This document shows, in pieces, positions 44,366 to 52,459 of a DNA stretch of 64,000 nt. Location: the NCBI RefSeq assembly GCF_000470655.1, contig NC_021921.1, positions 868,001 to 932,000 on the forward strand, in the 5' to 3' direction. The translations under genes were made by a program, and so were the position numbers. Source of the stretch: Halorhabdus tiamatea SARL4B. GTDB taxonomy: Archaea; Halobacteriota; Halobacteria; Halobacteriales; Haloarculaceae. Under the pieces are notes generated by a model. It worked only from the letters and a program-made list of their open reading frames with translations. It made no database searches and was not told the DNA's origin. Positions within the stretch are counted from its first letter, which is position 1; every line of letters starts with the position of its first letter.

Positions 44366-44653
44366 ATGGTACTCGATAAGCTGACGCTGTTCGAGGTGCA
44401 TCTGGAAGACGCGTCGATCGGCCCGAATCTGGGGCCAGACGAAAGCGAGGCCGAGGACGAACCGCCCGTCGAGGACGAAGCGGACGACGACGGGTGTGGG
44501 ATCTCGGTCGGTCGGCTCGTCGTCGCGAGCGTCGTCCTCTCGGTGATCGTCTCGATTCTGGCCTGGAAACTCGCCGGTGACGACGAACAGCCCGACGTCG
44601 CCATCGACGCGCCCGAGGAGGGCGACGCCGTCGACGTGACCGTCGAAGACTGA
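44366..44653 (+). CDS. Small haloarchaeal membrane protein
   Basis: A 95-residue acidic protein with one transmembrane helix (about 49-66, LVVASVVLSVIVSILAWKL) between two strongly acidic tails. The first 25 residues (LTLFEVHLEDASIGPNLG) look like a conserved head. It is convergent with the Orc1/Cdc6 gene. Not recognised as a characterised family. Confidence 0.65.
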   Translation: MVLDKLTLFEVHLEDASIGPNLGPDESEAEDEPPVEDEADDDGCGISVGRLVVASVVLSVIVSILAWKLAGDDEQPDVAIDAPEEGDAVDVTVED

Positions 44654-44702
44654 GGACAGGACACCGCCGGGAGCAGCCAGCGACGCCCCGGCCGCGTCCG
44701 GA

Positions 44703-45830
44703 TCACAACCGATCGGTGATCGCTTCGGGATCGTACTCCAGGGAGAGTTGTCGTGAACGACCCCGGCCATCGACGCTGGTGTAGGTCGTCTCGAGCAACC
44801 CGAGTTGCTCGAGTTTGTTGACGATCTCCGAGTAGCGGGTGTACCCGAGGTCGGTTTCGGCCTGGAAGTGCTCGTAGATGTCGCCGGCGAGTTGCCCCTC
44901 GTGGTCGGCGAGGACTTCGAGGAGGGCACGTTCGCTCTCGGAGAGCCCATCGAGGTGTCTCGAGAGGTGGACGTGTTTGGACTTCTCGAAGGCCGCCTCG
45001 ACGTCTTCGGGTTCGACGTGTTTGCTCGCGCGCATCTCGGCGTTGAGGCCGGCCCGGCGCAGCAGGTCGATCCCGACCCGGAGATCGCCGCCCTGGTCTG
45101 CGGTGCGTTCGGCGACACGGTCTAAGATCGGGGCGTCGACGACGCCCTCGTGGAACCCGCGCTCGACGCGCTCTTCGAGGATGTCGACGATCTCGGGTTC
45201 GTCGTACTTCGGGAAGTAGACTTCCTCGGGTCGGAACACACTCTGGACGCGGCCGTCCAGCGATTCGATGACGTCGAGTTCGAGGTCCGAGGAGACCACG
45301 ACCACGCCGATCTTGGCCCCGGAGTGGGCCTCGTGGGCCCTGAGGAGCGAGTAGAGCGTGTCGCTGGCTTCGCCCTCGTAGAAGAGGTAGTTGACGTCGT
45401 CTAAGGCGACCGCGAGCACCTCTTCTTCCTCGACGAGTTTCTCGGTGATCTGGCCGAACAGTTTCTTGAAGGAGATCCCGCTGGCCGGCGGTTCGTACTC
45501 GAAGACTTCCTCGAAGAGCCGCGAGAACACGGCATAGCGCGTCGAGTCGACCTGGCAGTTGACCCGGGCGACTCGGACGTCCGTCTGGGATCCGAGTTCG
45601 CCGTAGAGTTTCTGGATCGCGGTCGTCTTGCCCGTCCCGGGCGGCCCGCGGGCGATGACGTTCAGCGGTCGGGAACCACGCACCGCGGGCCGGAGGGCGT
45701 ACTTCAACGTCTCCATCTGGCTCTCGCGGTGGCGAAACGTCTCGGGGACGTAGTCGATCTCGAAGACGTGCTCGTCCCGGAAGACGGACTCGTCCCAGGA
45801 GAGCATCCCCTCCTCGGGGTCGTCTGTCAT
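44703..45830 (-). CDS. Orc1/Cdc6-family AAA+ replication initiator homologue
   Basis: A 375-residue AAA+ protein. Walker A is GPPGTGKT (62-69) and the Walker B strand is LAVALDDVNYLF, where the usual acidic pair is DD rather than DE. The C-terminal 80 residues form a winged helix (LLEVLADHEGQLAGDIYEHF and YSEIVNKLEQLGLL). ATG 45830 is used; a GTG one codon earlier is possible. Haloarchaea carry many orc/cdc6 copies and only some sit at origins. I see no origin-recognition box (TTTCCA...TGGAAAC type) in the 480-base gap upstream, so this copy may not mark an active origin. Confidence 0.9.
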   Translation of the reverse strand: MTDDPEEGMLSWDESVFRDEHVFEIDYVPETFRHRESQMETLKYALRPAVRGSRPLNVIARGPPGTGKTTAIQKLYGELGSQTDVRVARVNCQVDSTRYAVFSRLFEEVFEYEPPASGISFKKLFGQITEKLVEEEEVLAVALDDVNYLFYEGEASDTLYSLLRAHEAHSGAKIGVVVVSSDLELDVIESLDGRVQSVFRPEEVYFPKYDEPEIVDILEERVERGFHEGVVDAPILDRVAERTADQGGDLRVGIDLLRRAGLNAEMRASKHVEPEDVEAAFEKSKHVHLSRHLDGLSESERALLEVLADHEGQLAGDIYEHFQAETDLGYTRYSEIVNKLEQLGLLETTYTSVDGRGRSRQLSLEYDPEAITDRL

Positions 45831-45833
45831 CAC

Positions 45834-45913
45834 TCTGAGGACGCTCCGGACGCTACTTAACTCTTGGCGGGTGGTTTCCGGGTATGTTTAGTTACGCGAA
45901 TTCGGCTGCGAAT
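45834..45913 (-). promoter_or_regulatory. Upstream region of the Orc1/Cdc6 gene
   Basis: The minus strand has AAGTTAAGTAG (around 45853-45863), about 25-30 bases from the start codon, which fits a promoter for a leaderless transcript. A 7-base TGTTTAG at 45885-45891 has its inverted copy CTAAACA at 46234-46240, outside the cloverleaf element. Confidence 0.4.
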
Positions 45914-46216
45914 AGCCAGAAAGCCCCCGCGTTCTCAGCTCCCGCGACTCTCACGGCTCACTCCGTTCGCCGTTCGAGCGGACCGAGACGCTCACTCTGT
46001 TCGCGTCTCGCGCTCGCTGCGCTCCAGTGGGTGCTTGCGTCGTCGGGATTCGCTGAGAACGCGGCCCCTTTCAGTCCCACCCAGGCCGGCTGGGCAACCG
46101 GCTTCGGGGGGACTGAAAGGGGCGAGTGGCTCCGGGAAGACGGCCGACGCTGGCACCGCAACGCAGTGAGGAGCGCAGCAAGGGCTTCGACCGGAGCCAC
46201 TCGGGGCTTTCTGGCT
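45914..46216. repeat. Cloverleaf-forming palindromic element (four-way junction)
   Basis: A 303-bp intergenic unit whose parts are all paired by perfect inverted repeats that abut each other. The outer stem is AGCCAGAAAGCCCC (45914-45927) with GGGGCTTTCTGGCT (46203-46216). Arm A is closed by CGCGTTCTCAGC (45928-45939) and GCTGAGAACGCG (46052-46063). Arm B is closed by CCCCTTTCAGTCCC (46065-46078) and GGGACTGAAAGGGG (46109-46122). Arm C is closed by CGAGTGGCTCCGG (46123-46135) and CCGGAGCCACTCG (46191-46203). Only one base separates the arms. No ORF on either strand looks real. It could be a non-autonomous mobile element, a structured RNA, or a replication or recombination site. Confidence 0.85.
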
Positions 46217-46315
46217 CTCAGACTCCATTCCTGCTAAACACGACCGGACTTCCGGAAGGGTAGGATTTGTCGACCGAAGAGAAGCAACGACGTCGGTGAA
46301 CGTGGCTGTTCGTCT

Positions 46316-48889
46316 CTAGGAACCGCGCCGGATTCGTGTTTTCAGCGTCTCGAAGGCACCACGCCTGTCGGCGAAAATCACCGCGACGAGCACGAGACCG
46401 AGAACGGCAAGCACGACCGATTGCATCGTCAGCGTGTTGAACAGTCCATCGATGAGACTGCGAATCGCCTCGACGACGCCGGTCCCGGCCAGTTCGTCCG
46501 ATGAGGATTCGAGTGCGGTATCGACGAGGTCGACCACCGGATCGCTCGCGAGGGAGCCGACCGCTGCGCCGACGATGCCGGCGACGAGCAGCGAGTAGCC
46601 CGTCGTCGCGACCGTGCGGTGGACCGACCGGGTGATGGCGTAGACGACGCCGATCAGCGCCAGGAAGAGCAGTGGGAGGACGAGCGCGAGAGTCCCGAGC
46701 AAGCCGACCCCGGTCCGGACGGTGTCCAGAGCGTCGGCCCCTTCGCCGGTGACGTTCCCGACTTCGATCCGATCGTCGACCTGCTCGTCGATCCGGTCGG
46801 TGAGTTCCGCGACGAGTGAGGCCGCCAGCGCGGCCTCGGCATCCTCGCGCTGGCTCGCGTACGCCTCGTAGGTGAGATTGGGGGCAACGAGTCCATCGAC
46901 GACCGTGTTCTGGAGGGCGACGACGTCCTCGATGGTATCCGCAGAGACCTGATCGCCGTACTCGCTTCGGATTCTGTCGGCAGCGTCGGCTTTGACCTCG
47001 GTGCCAGCCTCGCTGAGCCTGGTGGTGAGTTCCCGATCGAAAGAGTGCGCCAGGGTGGCTTCGGCGTCGTCCCGACGAGTGGCGTACTCGTCGTACTCGG
47101 TGAGGTCGGGGTGAGTCAGCCCGTCGATGACGGTGTTCTGCAAGGCAATGATGTCCGTCATGGTCTCCTCAGAGACGTCCTCGCTGTACTCGCGTCGAGC
47201 CTGCTCGGCGGCGTCGGCTTTGATCTCCTCGTTGACGCCCCGGAGTCGATCCGCGAGTTCGGCAGTGAGAGACTCCTCCAGGGCGGCTTCGGCGTCGTCG
47301 CGTCGCGTCGCGTACTCGTCGTAGTCGGTGAGGTCGGGATCGGTCAGGCCGTCGGCGGTCGTGTTCTGCAGCGCGATGACGTCGTCGACGGACTCGTTGG
47401 TGAGGTCCTCGCTGTACTCGCGTCGAGCCTGCTCGGCGGCGTCAGCTTTGATCTCCTCGTTGACGTCCCGGAGTCGATCCGCGAGTTCGGCAGTGAGAGA
47501 CTCCTCCAGGGCTGCCTCGTTGGCATCGCGTCGCGTCGCGTACTCGTCGTAGTCAGTGAGGTCGGGATCGGTCAGGCCGTCGATAGTCGTGTTCTGCAGA
47601 GAGACGATGTCATCGAGGGTCGCCGCGGAGACGTTCTCGCCGTAGTCGGCCCGCGCCTGGCTGGTCGCGTTGTCTTTGAGGCCGGCGTTGATCTCCTCGA
47701 GGGTGGTGTCGACCTGCGCAGACGTCGCCATCGGTGGCAGTCCCGCACGAACCTGCTCGCGGATGTCAGATCGGACCGCCGCGTAGCCGTCCGACCCGTT
47801 GTTCATCCGGACGAGCATGTCGTCGGTGATGTTGACGTCGTCGCTCGCGGACGCGAAGTCGATCTCCTGGGCGACGTCGGCAGTCTCGACGACGACCTCG
47901 CCGTTCTCGTCGACGTCGATGGGAAACGGTTCGAGGATCTGCGATCGGATATCGGTCCGAACGCCCGTATAGCCGGACTCGTTGGCGTTCAGCAAAGCAA
48001 TCGTTTCGTCGTCGACCGTCACGTTACCCCGGTCGTAAGAGACGTTGTTCTCTCGGGCGAGGGCGACCGTGTCCACGTCGATCGTGCCGTCGTCGGTGAC
48101 GGTGAGCGGGACCGCCGTCGTCTCGAGTCCCTGGGAACGAATGTCAGCCCGGGTGTCCGCGTAGCCGGAGCGGTTTGCGTTCATCCGGACGAGCATGGCG
48201 GTGTCGACCCTGACCCCGTCCCGTTCGGCCGCGAAGTCCGTCTCCCGGAGGAACCGCTCCGTCTCGACCACGGCGGAGCCGTTGGCACCGATGTCGACTG
48301 GAACGTCCGCGCCCTCGATGGCCTGCGTTCGGAGCCGGATGCGTGTCTCCTCGTACCCCTCTCGGTTTTCGTTCAGCCGGACGAGCATCTCGCTGTCGAC
48401 GGTCACGCCGGCGGTCGTCACGTTGATTTCCCGTTCGTTCGCCAGGGCGACCGTGTCGACAGTGATCGTGTCGTTCGCGACGTACTCGTCCAGCGACTCT
48501 TTGACGGGCACGAGGTCGACCTGAAGGGCGAGTTCCTCGGCGTCGCCCTCCAGATAGGCGAGCAGTTGCTCGACGTTGGTCGAGAACGCCTCGGCGACGT
48601 ACTCCTCGGTGAGTGCCGCCTCGGCGGCGGCCCGGCTGTCGACGTCGAGGGTGATCCCCGCCGGGATCTCGTCGGCGCGACCCTCGAGTGCCGTCTCGAG
48701 GTCCCCGGCGATACGATCCTGGCCCTCGGAGGCGACGCTCTCGTAGACGCCCGCGTCCTCGAAAGACCCGGTGACGTGATCGCTATCGAGGATGGTTCCG
48801 TTGACCGCGAACGCGGCGCTCGCGCCGGCGATCGAGAGCACCATCAGGATCGCCACGAGCGCGACCGCGATCTGTTTGAGCACGCTCAT
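46316..48889 (-). CDS. Large membrane protein built of two kinds of tandem repeat
   Basis: An 857-residue protein. It has a signal/anchor helix at the start (IAVALVAILMVLSIAGASAA), about 660 external residues, and three or four C-terminal helices (LGTLALVLPLLFLALIGVVY; TTGYSLLVAGIVGAAVG; VVLAVLGLVLVAVIF). The external part has four units of about 63 residues (motif ARENNVSY...LLNANESGY...DIRSQ; about 135-385) followed by four units of 76 residues (motif EQARREYSED...ALQNTTADGL...YDEYATRRDDAEAALEE; about 395-690). Units 2 and 3 of the second type are nearly identical in DNA (228-bp period, 47311 to 47539). ATG 48889 is preferred to a GTG at 48898. Function unknown; a stalk or surface sensor is possible. 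Confidence 0.75.
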   Translation of the reverse strand: MSVLKQIAVALVAILMVLSIAGASAAFAVNGTILDSDHVTGSFEDAGVYESVASEGQDRIAGDLETALEGRADEIPAGITLDVDSRAAAEAALTEEYVAEAFSTNVEQLLAYLEGDAEELALQVDLVPVKESLDEYVANDTITVDTVALANEREINVTTAGVTVDSEMLVRLNENREGYEETRIRLRTQAIEGADVPVDIGANGSAVVETERFLRETDFAAERDGVRVDTAMLVRMNANRSGYADTRADIRSQGLETTAVPLTVTDDGTIDVDTVALARENNVSYDRGNVTVDDETIALLNANESGYTGVRTDIRSQILEPFPIDVDENGEVVVETADVAQEIDFASASDDVNITDDMLVRMNNGSDGYAAVRSDIREQVRAGLPPMATSAQVDTTLEEINAGLKDNATSQARADYGENVSAATLDDIVSLQNTTIDGLTDPDLTDYDEYATRRDANEAALEESLTAELADRLRDVNEEIKADAAEQARREYSEDLTNESVDDVIALQNTTADGLTDPDLTDYDEYATRRDDAEAALEESLTAELADRLRGVNEEIKADAAEQARREYSEDVSEETMTDIIALQNTVIDGLTHPDLTEYDEYATRRDDAEATLAHSFDRELTTRLSEAGTEVKADAADRIRSEYGDQVSADTIEDVVALQNTVVDGLVAPNLTYEAYASQREDAEAALAASLVAELTDRIDEQVDDRIEVGNVTGEGADALDTVRTGVGLLGTLALVLPLLFLALIGVVYAITRSVHRTVATTGYSLLVAGIVGAAVGSLASDPVVDLVDTALESSSDELAGTGVVEAIRSLIDGLFNTLTMQSVVLAVLGLVLVAVIFADRRGAFETLKTRIRRGS
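46960..47700. repeat. 228-bp tandem coding repeats in the large membrane protein
   Basis: Four copies of a 76-codon unit. The DNA phrase CGTACTCGTCGTA recurs near 47083, 47311 and 47539, exactly 228 bases apart, and the copies at 47200-47310 and 47430-47540 are almost identical. Recent expansion or gene conversion is likely. Confidence 0.85.
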
Positions 48890-49049
48890 GGACGACACTC
48901 CTCGGTCGGGTACGGCACGGGATGGTGTAGCCTCGTCATACTGTTCTGAGTATTGATTCGCAGGCTTTCTGTCAACATACGCATTGTGCTAGGAGGTGGT
49001 CGCCAACGCCAGTACTTCGATCTCTGTGTACCGGAACACCATCGGTGAC

Positions 49050-49260
49050 ATCCTCCGCGCCGTGAACGGCGCGGCTTCCCTGCATGGGAATACCGGCTAA
49101 CTACCGGCAGAGGGTTCCGACCCGACCTCTCCGAGCGTCATCTGCCGTGGTTGGCTCTGCTCGGTGGGGGTCGGGGCGCTGTCACAGGCACTCCCATCCC
49201 GTGGGATGTCATCGCCCGCCGGTTTCAGCGGCAGGCTCTCACCCCACGGGTCGTGGCGGT
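49050..49260 (-). ncRNA. Candidate TnpB guide RNA (reRNA/omega RNA, sotRNA)
   Basis: In IS605 elements a structured RNA is made from the 3' end of tnpB and the element end next to it. Here that is the minus-strand region from inside the last codons of tnpB to the hairpin at 49055-49074. Sense-overlapping RNAs in tnpB genes have been described in Halobacterium. Boundaries are inferred, not seen. Confidence 0.4.
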
Positions 49261-50353
49261 CAGTGATGTTGACCGCCGCGTTGATGTCCGCGTGGTACTC
49301 TGTCACCCAACACTCGTCGTTCGTACACCGGAACTCGTCGCCGTCCCGATACCCGACGTGGCCGCACTCGTGACACGTCTGCGACGTGTAGGACGGCTCG
49401 ACGTATTCGACCGGGATGCCAGACTCTCGCGCTTTGTCCTCAATGCGCTCCTGCAAGCGAGCGAACGCCCATGCGTGGAGGCGGCGATTCATCCACTCGC
49501 CGTAATCGAGGTCTTCGCGGATGTACGAGAGGTCTTCTAGCACGACGACAGGCTTCTCGAATCGGCAGGCGTACTCGATTGCCTGCCGAGACGCCTTCTC
49601 GATGATGTCTGTGAGTGCGTTCTGGTAGTGGTCGAACCGTTCGTCAATCCGCCACTCGGCGGCCTCGCGCTCTTGGAGTCGCTTGAGCGTCGTGAACATC
49701 TCTTTGCGAAGGTGACGTGCGCGACCACCGTTGATGAGTAGTGGGTCAGTCGGAGTGCCCTGCTCGCAGGCACAGCCCGCGAGCAGGTGTGCTTCGCCAA
49801 TGTCGAAGCCGACTGGTGTTACATGGTTGTCTGTCGGTTCATAGCCCGGTTCTTTAACCGGGAACTCGACGGTGACGTGAAGCGTCCACGACGTGCGGTG
49901 ACGTTGCAGGCGGAGTTGCCCTGCCGACGCTTCACCGTGTACGAGGTCGTGCCACAGTTCTTCTTGAGCGGGGTTGATACGGAGTGGTATCCAGAAGTTG
50001 GTGCCGCGACCGGGCTGTGGTACCCACCACGTAAACTCGTAGTCGCGTTCCGCCGAGTGGTCGAACTCAGCGGCTTGGTTGGTGAGTCGAACCGGGTGGT
50101 CGTCGTCCAACTCCTGTGCATCGTAGGTTCCGTGCAGTTGCGGAACGTAGTTACACAGGGCCGCCTTCGCCTGATACGGCAGGTCGTAGGGCGTCACCAC
50201 GTCACTGGTGGCGGTCATCGTCTCGCACCCGGCCTCGAACGCCTCATGGAGTCCTGCGCGGTAGGTGTCGAGCAGGTCGCACAGTTTGCGCTCTTTGTGG
50301 GCTGTCGGCGGGGCGAGCGTGGCCTCCAGCGTTTTCGTGGTTGTTGCGGTCAT
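49097..50353 (-). CDS. tnpB: TnpB RNA-guided nuclease-like protein of the IS605 element
   Basis: A 418-residue TnpB. The RuvC-type catalytic residues are all present: D184 in VGFDIGEAHLL, E273 in VVLEDLSYI and D356 in YHADINAAVN. The zinc ribbon has CHECGH and CTNDEC. The protein begins one base after the stop of tnpA. TnpB proteins cut DNA next to a short motif with a guide RNA from the element end and help keep the element after excision. With an intact active site it should be active. The C-terminal tail after residue 365 is acidic and disordered. Confidence 0.92.
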   Translation of the reverse strand: MTATTTKTLEATLAPPTAHKERKLCDLLDTYRAGLHEAFEAGCETMTATSDVVTPYDLPYQAKAALCNYVPQLHGTYDAQELDDDHPVRLTNQAAEFDHSAERDYEFTWWVPQPGRGTNFWIPLRINPAQEELWHDLVHGEASAGQLRLQRHRTSWTLHVTVEFPVKEPGYEPTDNHVTPVGFDIGEAHLLAGCACEQGTPTDPLLINGGRARHLRKEMFTTLKRLQEREAAEWRIDERFDHYQNALTDIIEKASRQAIEYACRFEKPVVVLEDLSYIREDLDYGEWMNRRLHAWAFARLQERIEDKARESGIPVEYVEPSYTSQTCHECGHVGYRDGDEFRCTNDECWVTEYHADINAAVNITDRHDPWGESLPLKPAGDDIPRDGSACDSAPTPTEQSQPRQMTLGEVGSEPSAGS

Positions 50354-50354
50354 G

Positions 50355-50747
50355 CTACTGGTTTTCCACGTAGTCCATCAGCACGTCGATGCTCACTTGA
50401 CCGGTCGTGACGAGGAAATATCCCGGTTGCCAGAACGCATCTTCGAGCGTCTGTTTCACCTCAGGGTACTCCTGCCGAATCCGGCGGGATGTGACGCCCT
50501 TGAGCGAGTTGATGAACTTCGTGAGGTCGGTGGTGGGTTTGGTCGTGAACAGGATGTGAACGTGGTCGGTGCCCCCGTCCACGTTCTTGATGTCGGCCTC
50601 GAAGTCCTCTGCAATCTCGTGAGCGACTTCAGCCACGCGCTCCAGCCGCTCATCGGTGAGAATATCGGCACGGTACTTCGTGACAGTCACGAAGTGATAC
50701 TGAAGCGCGTACACTGTGTGCGACCCGGTTTGCAGGTGATACTCCAT
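50355..50747 (-). CDS. tnpA: IS200-type Y1 (HUH) transposase TnpA
   Basis: A 130-residue single-strand transposase. It has the HUH metal motif DHVHILF (H62, H64) and the catalytic tyrosine Y126 in VLMDYVENQ. The length is normal for the family, so the element should be mobile. Directly followed by tnpB. Confidence 0.93.
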   Translation of the reverse strand: MEYHLQTGSHTVYALQYHFVTVTKYRADILTDERLERVAEVAHEIAEDFEADIKNVDGGTDHVHILFTTKPTTDLTKFINSLKGVTSRRIRQEYPEVKQTLEDAFWQPGYFLVTTGQVSIDVLMDYVENQ

Positions 50748-50872
50748 TTGGCCTTAGCAGATACAAGACACCCAATCTCAATAACTCTTGTGCCGTTGGG
50801 TATTCGGTCGGGCAGAACCGCGTGGACTGTCAAACCGCGCTTACGCGATTCACGCCCGCCGTGAACGGCGGG

Positions 50873-51104
50873 ATTCTCTCGCGGACTCGATAGACGCTCC
50901 CACAATCACAGCAGTTCGATTACCCACGTACCCCCCGCTACGTTAGGACACATTGCTATTAAATTCAGTAATGATAACGTATATGTATATCAGCTTTAAA
51001 CTGGATTTCTGTGGAGAAATATGCAGTTGAGCAGTTATAGTTATCAATATCTATAATGGAATGGTGGTGTTTTTGGTCGATCACGGTCCGCGTTCAGATA
51101 GGGT
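50873..51104. other. AT-rich gap after the IS605 element
   Basis: The stretch is much lower in GC than the genome average (for example AATGATAACGTATATGTATA near 50970) and has no convincing ORF. It probably holds the promoter of the small membrane protein at 51105; the rest may be transferred DNA around the insertion site. Confidence 0.4.
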
Positions 51105-51422
51105 ATGATCGAACTCCTCGCGGAAATCCTCAGCAACTACGCCAAGGTACACGCGGTCGAGATGGGGCTGCTCCTCGGGTTGTTCGTCGCGTTCGCCTAC
51201 AGGGACCACGAGGGGGTCGCCTACGCGTTGCTGTTTTTCGGCGTGTTCTTCGCGTTCTTCAACGCCGCCCACATCGGGTGGGAAGAGATCAATAGATATC
51301 CGCTGTACTTCCTGAGTGGCGTCTACGTCACGACCGTCCTCGGCATGGTTGGGGTGCCGATCTTCGGTCGGCTCCGGGATCGACTCGTTCGGGACCTCCC
51401 GCGACGACCAGTTGAATCCTGA
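51105..51422 (+). CDS. Small three-helix membrane protein
   Basis: A 105-residue protein with three predicted transmembrane segments (about 15-32, 37-56 and 64-85; for example VEMGLLLGLFVAFAY and YALLFFGVFFAFFNAA) and a basic tail RLRDRLVRDLPRR. It stands alone on the plus strand between the IS605 element and a toxin-antitoxin pair. Not recognised as a named family. Confidence 0.55.
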   Translation: MIELLAEILSNYAKVHAVEMGLLLGLFVAFAYRDHEGVAYALLFFGVFFAFFNAAHIGWEEINRYPLYFLSGVYVTTVLGMVGVPIFGRLRDRLVRDLPRRPVES

Positions 51423-51623
51423 CGGGATGGGAGAAGGTGGTTGACTACGCGAGTGAGGACGTTCTCGAGATCTCACTCTCGAACGTGAATGCACACACGT
51501 TCGTGTCATTCTTCATGAGTATTTCGATGGTTGATTTCGGCCGTTTGCAAGCTGTAACGGTCAGCTGTGAATCAGTGAGAGACGATCTGCGTGCGGAGAT
51601 CGATGACGGGTGAATCCCGTCAC
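51423..51623. other. 201-base gap, no gene seen
   Basis: Between the membrane protein and the antitoxin end I find no ORF with halophilic composition. A sequence ACACACGTTCGTGT (51491-51504) is a short palindrome and could be a terminator or binding site. Confidence 0.3.
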
Positions 51624-52145
51624 TCACGCGGGTACAGTGTCGTCGGCCGCGGCCGGGGTCGAGATCTCGAGACTGATCTCGATGGAGTCGTAGGGAACGA
51701 ACGGGCGCTTGGCCCGCCCAGCCTGTTCGAAATGAACGATGTCGTAGTCCGCGAGGACCTGGAGGTCAGTGTGGACGCTCTTGACGTCGCGGCCGAGACG
51801 CTCGGCCAACTGGCGAATGCTGTCCGGGCGCGCGGTCATGATACTCCGGAGGAGCTCGACACGACGGTCGGTGAGCAGCGCCCGGAGATCGCTCGGGTGC
51901 TGGAAGTTGATGACGTGCGGGACCGCCTCGCCGGCTTCCCAGCGATCGAGGCGATCGAGCGCATCCTGGCGGTGGGCCTCCTCGGACTCGGATGTGACCC
52001 GCAGCACTGACGGGTAGTCCGCAGGGTCGCGGTCTTCGAGGAAGTCCGCCTCGGCTTCGACGTCGTTCATCACGATTTCCTCGGTCTCGGAGTCGGTGGT
52101 GGTGCCGTCGTCGGTGTCGTCGGGTGTGTCGGATTTGTCAGCCAT
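51624..52145 (-). CDS. Winged-helix antitoxin-like regulator (HVO_A0114 / TumA type)
   Basis: A 173-residue DNA-binding protein. The first 50 residues are acidic and probably disordered; a winged helix follows (about 88-150: DRRVELLRSIMTARPDSIRQ and DVKSVHTDLQVLADYDIVHFE). The gene starts six bases after the stop of a TumE-like gene, so the two form a toxin-antitoxin operon in which this protein neutralises the toxin and represses the promoter. Two tandem inverted repeats upstream of the operon are its likely operators. Confidence 0.8.
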   Translation of the reverse strand: MADKSDTPDDTDDGTTTDSETEEIVMNDVEAEADFLEDRDPADYPSVLRVTSESEEAHRQDALDRLDRWEAGEAVPHVINFQHPSDLRALLTDRRVELLRSIMTARPDSIRQLAERLGRDVKSVHTDLQVLADYDIVHFEQAGRAKRPFVPYDSIEISLEISTPAAADDTVPA

Positions 52146-52151
52146 TGTGGG

Positions 52152-52451
52152 TTACCTCTCGCGGCGGTCGTCCATTTCGTCGTAGAACGTCTGGACGTGG
52201 GCTTCGAAATCGGGATATTCGATGTCGTCGTAGACGCCGGTGGGCGTGTGGCAGTGGTGACGGTCAACTCCCGGGTGGTCCGGGAAGTTGTCGAACCGGA
52301 GCAGGGTTCGACCGTCTTCGGCCATGTACTGGAAGCGGTACTTGACGCCCTCGGGGTAGTCGTCGCTTTTCGGGATGGCGGTCGCGATCATCTCGTACCT
52401 GGAGCCGTCGTCGAACGTCCCCTGGTCTTCATAGATGACCGTCGATCCCAT
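52152..52451 (-). CDS. TumE-like toxin (DUF6516 family)
   Basis: A 99-residue protein. It reads ...ALIVYEDQG-type opening TVIYEDQGTFDDGSRYEM, a core KYRFQYMAEDGRTLLRFDN and a HHCHTP motif after DHPGVDR, matching the pattern of TumE proteins (strand, strand, YDN/FDN, then a basic-His motif DHRHY-type). It is the first gene of the pair with a winged-helix regulator downstream. TumE toxins block growth by a mechanism that is still not settled, as far as I know. The start codon follows directly the double operator. Confidence 0.75.
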   Translation of the reverse strand: MGSTVIYEDQGTFDDGSRYEMIATAIPKSDDYPEGVKYRFQYMAEDGRTLLRFDNFPDHPGVDRHHCHTPTGVYDDIEYPDFEAHVQTFYDEMDDRRER

Positions 52452-52459
52452 CTGTGCTC

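Larger units (their letters stand above)
49040..50900 (-). mobile_element. IS200/IS605-type element with tnpA and tnpB
   Basis: The element holds a Y1 transposase gene and a TnpB gene, both on the minus strand, between two matching hairpins with the same loop GTGAAC: CCGCGCC-GTGAAC-GGCGCGG (49055-49074) and CCCGCC-GTGAAC-GGCGGG (50855-50872). Such subterminal hairpins are the end-recognition structures of this family. Exact cleavage sites cannot be fixed from one copy; the given ends are approximate. Confidence 0.85.

Noticed and set aside
45864-46237. Short reading frames inside the cloverleaf element
   Set aside because: They are Arg/Ser-rich, differ in every frame and follow the inverted repeats; no halophilic acidic composition or start signal.
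45834-46315. Replication origin next to the Orc1/Cdc6 gene
   Set aside because: No origin-recognition box pairs or long AT-rich unwinding stretch were found; kept only as a question under findings.
51445-51627. 60-residue minus-strand frame after the antitoxin gene
   Set aside because: Ser/Arg-rich composition unlike haloarchaeal proteins and no promoter; likely chance.
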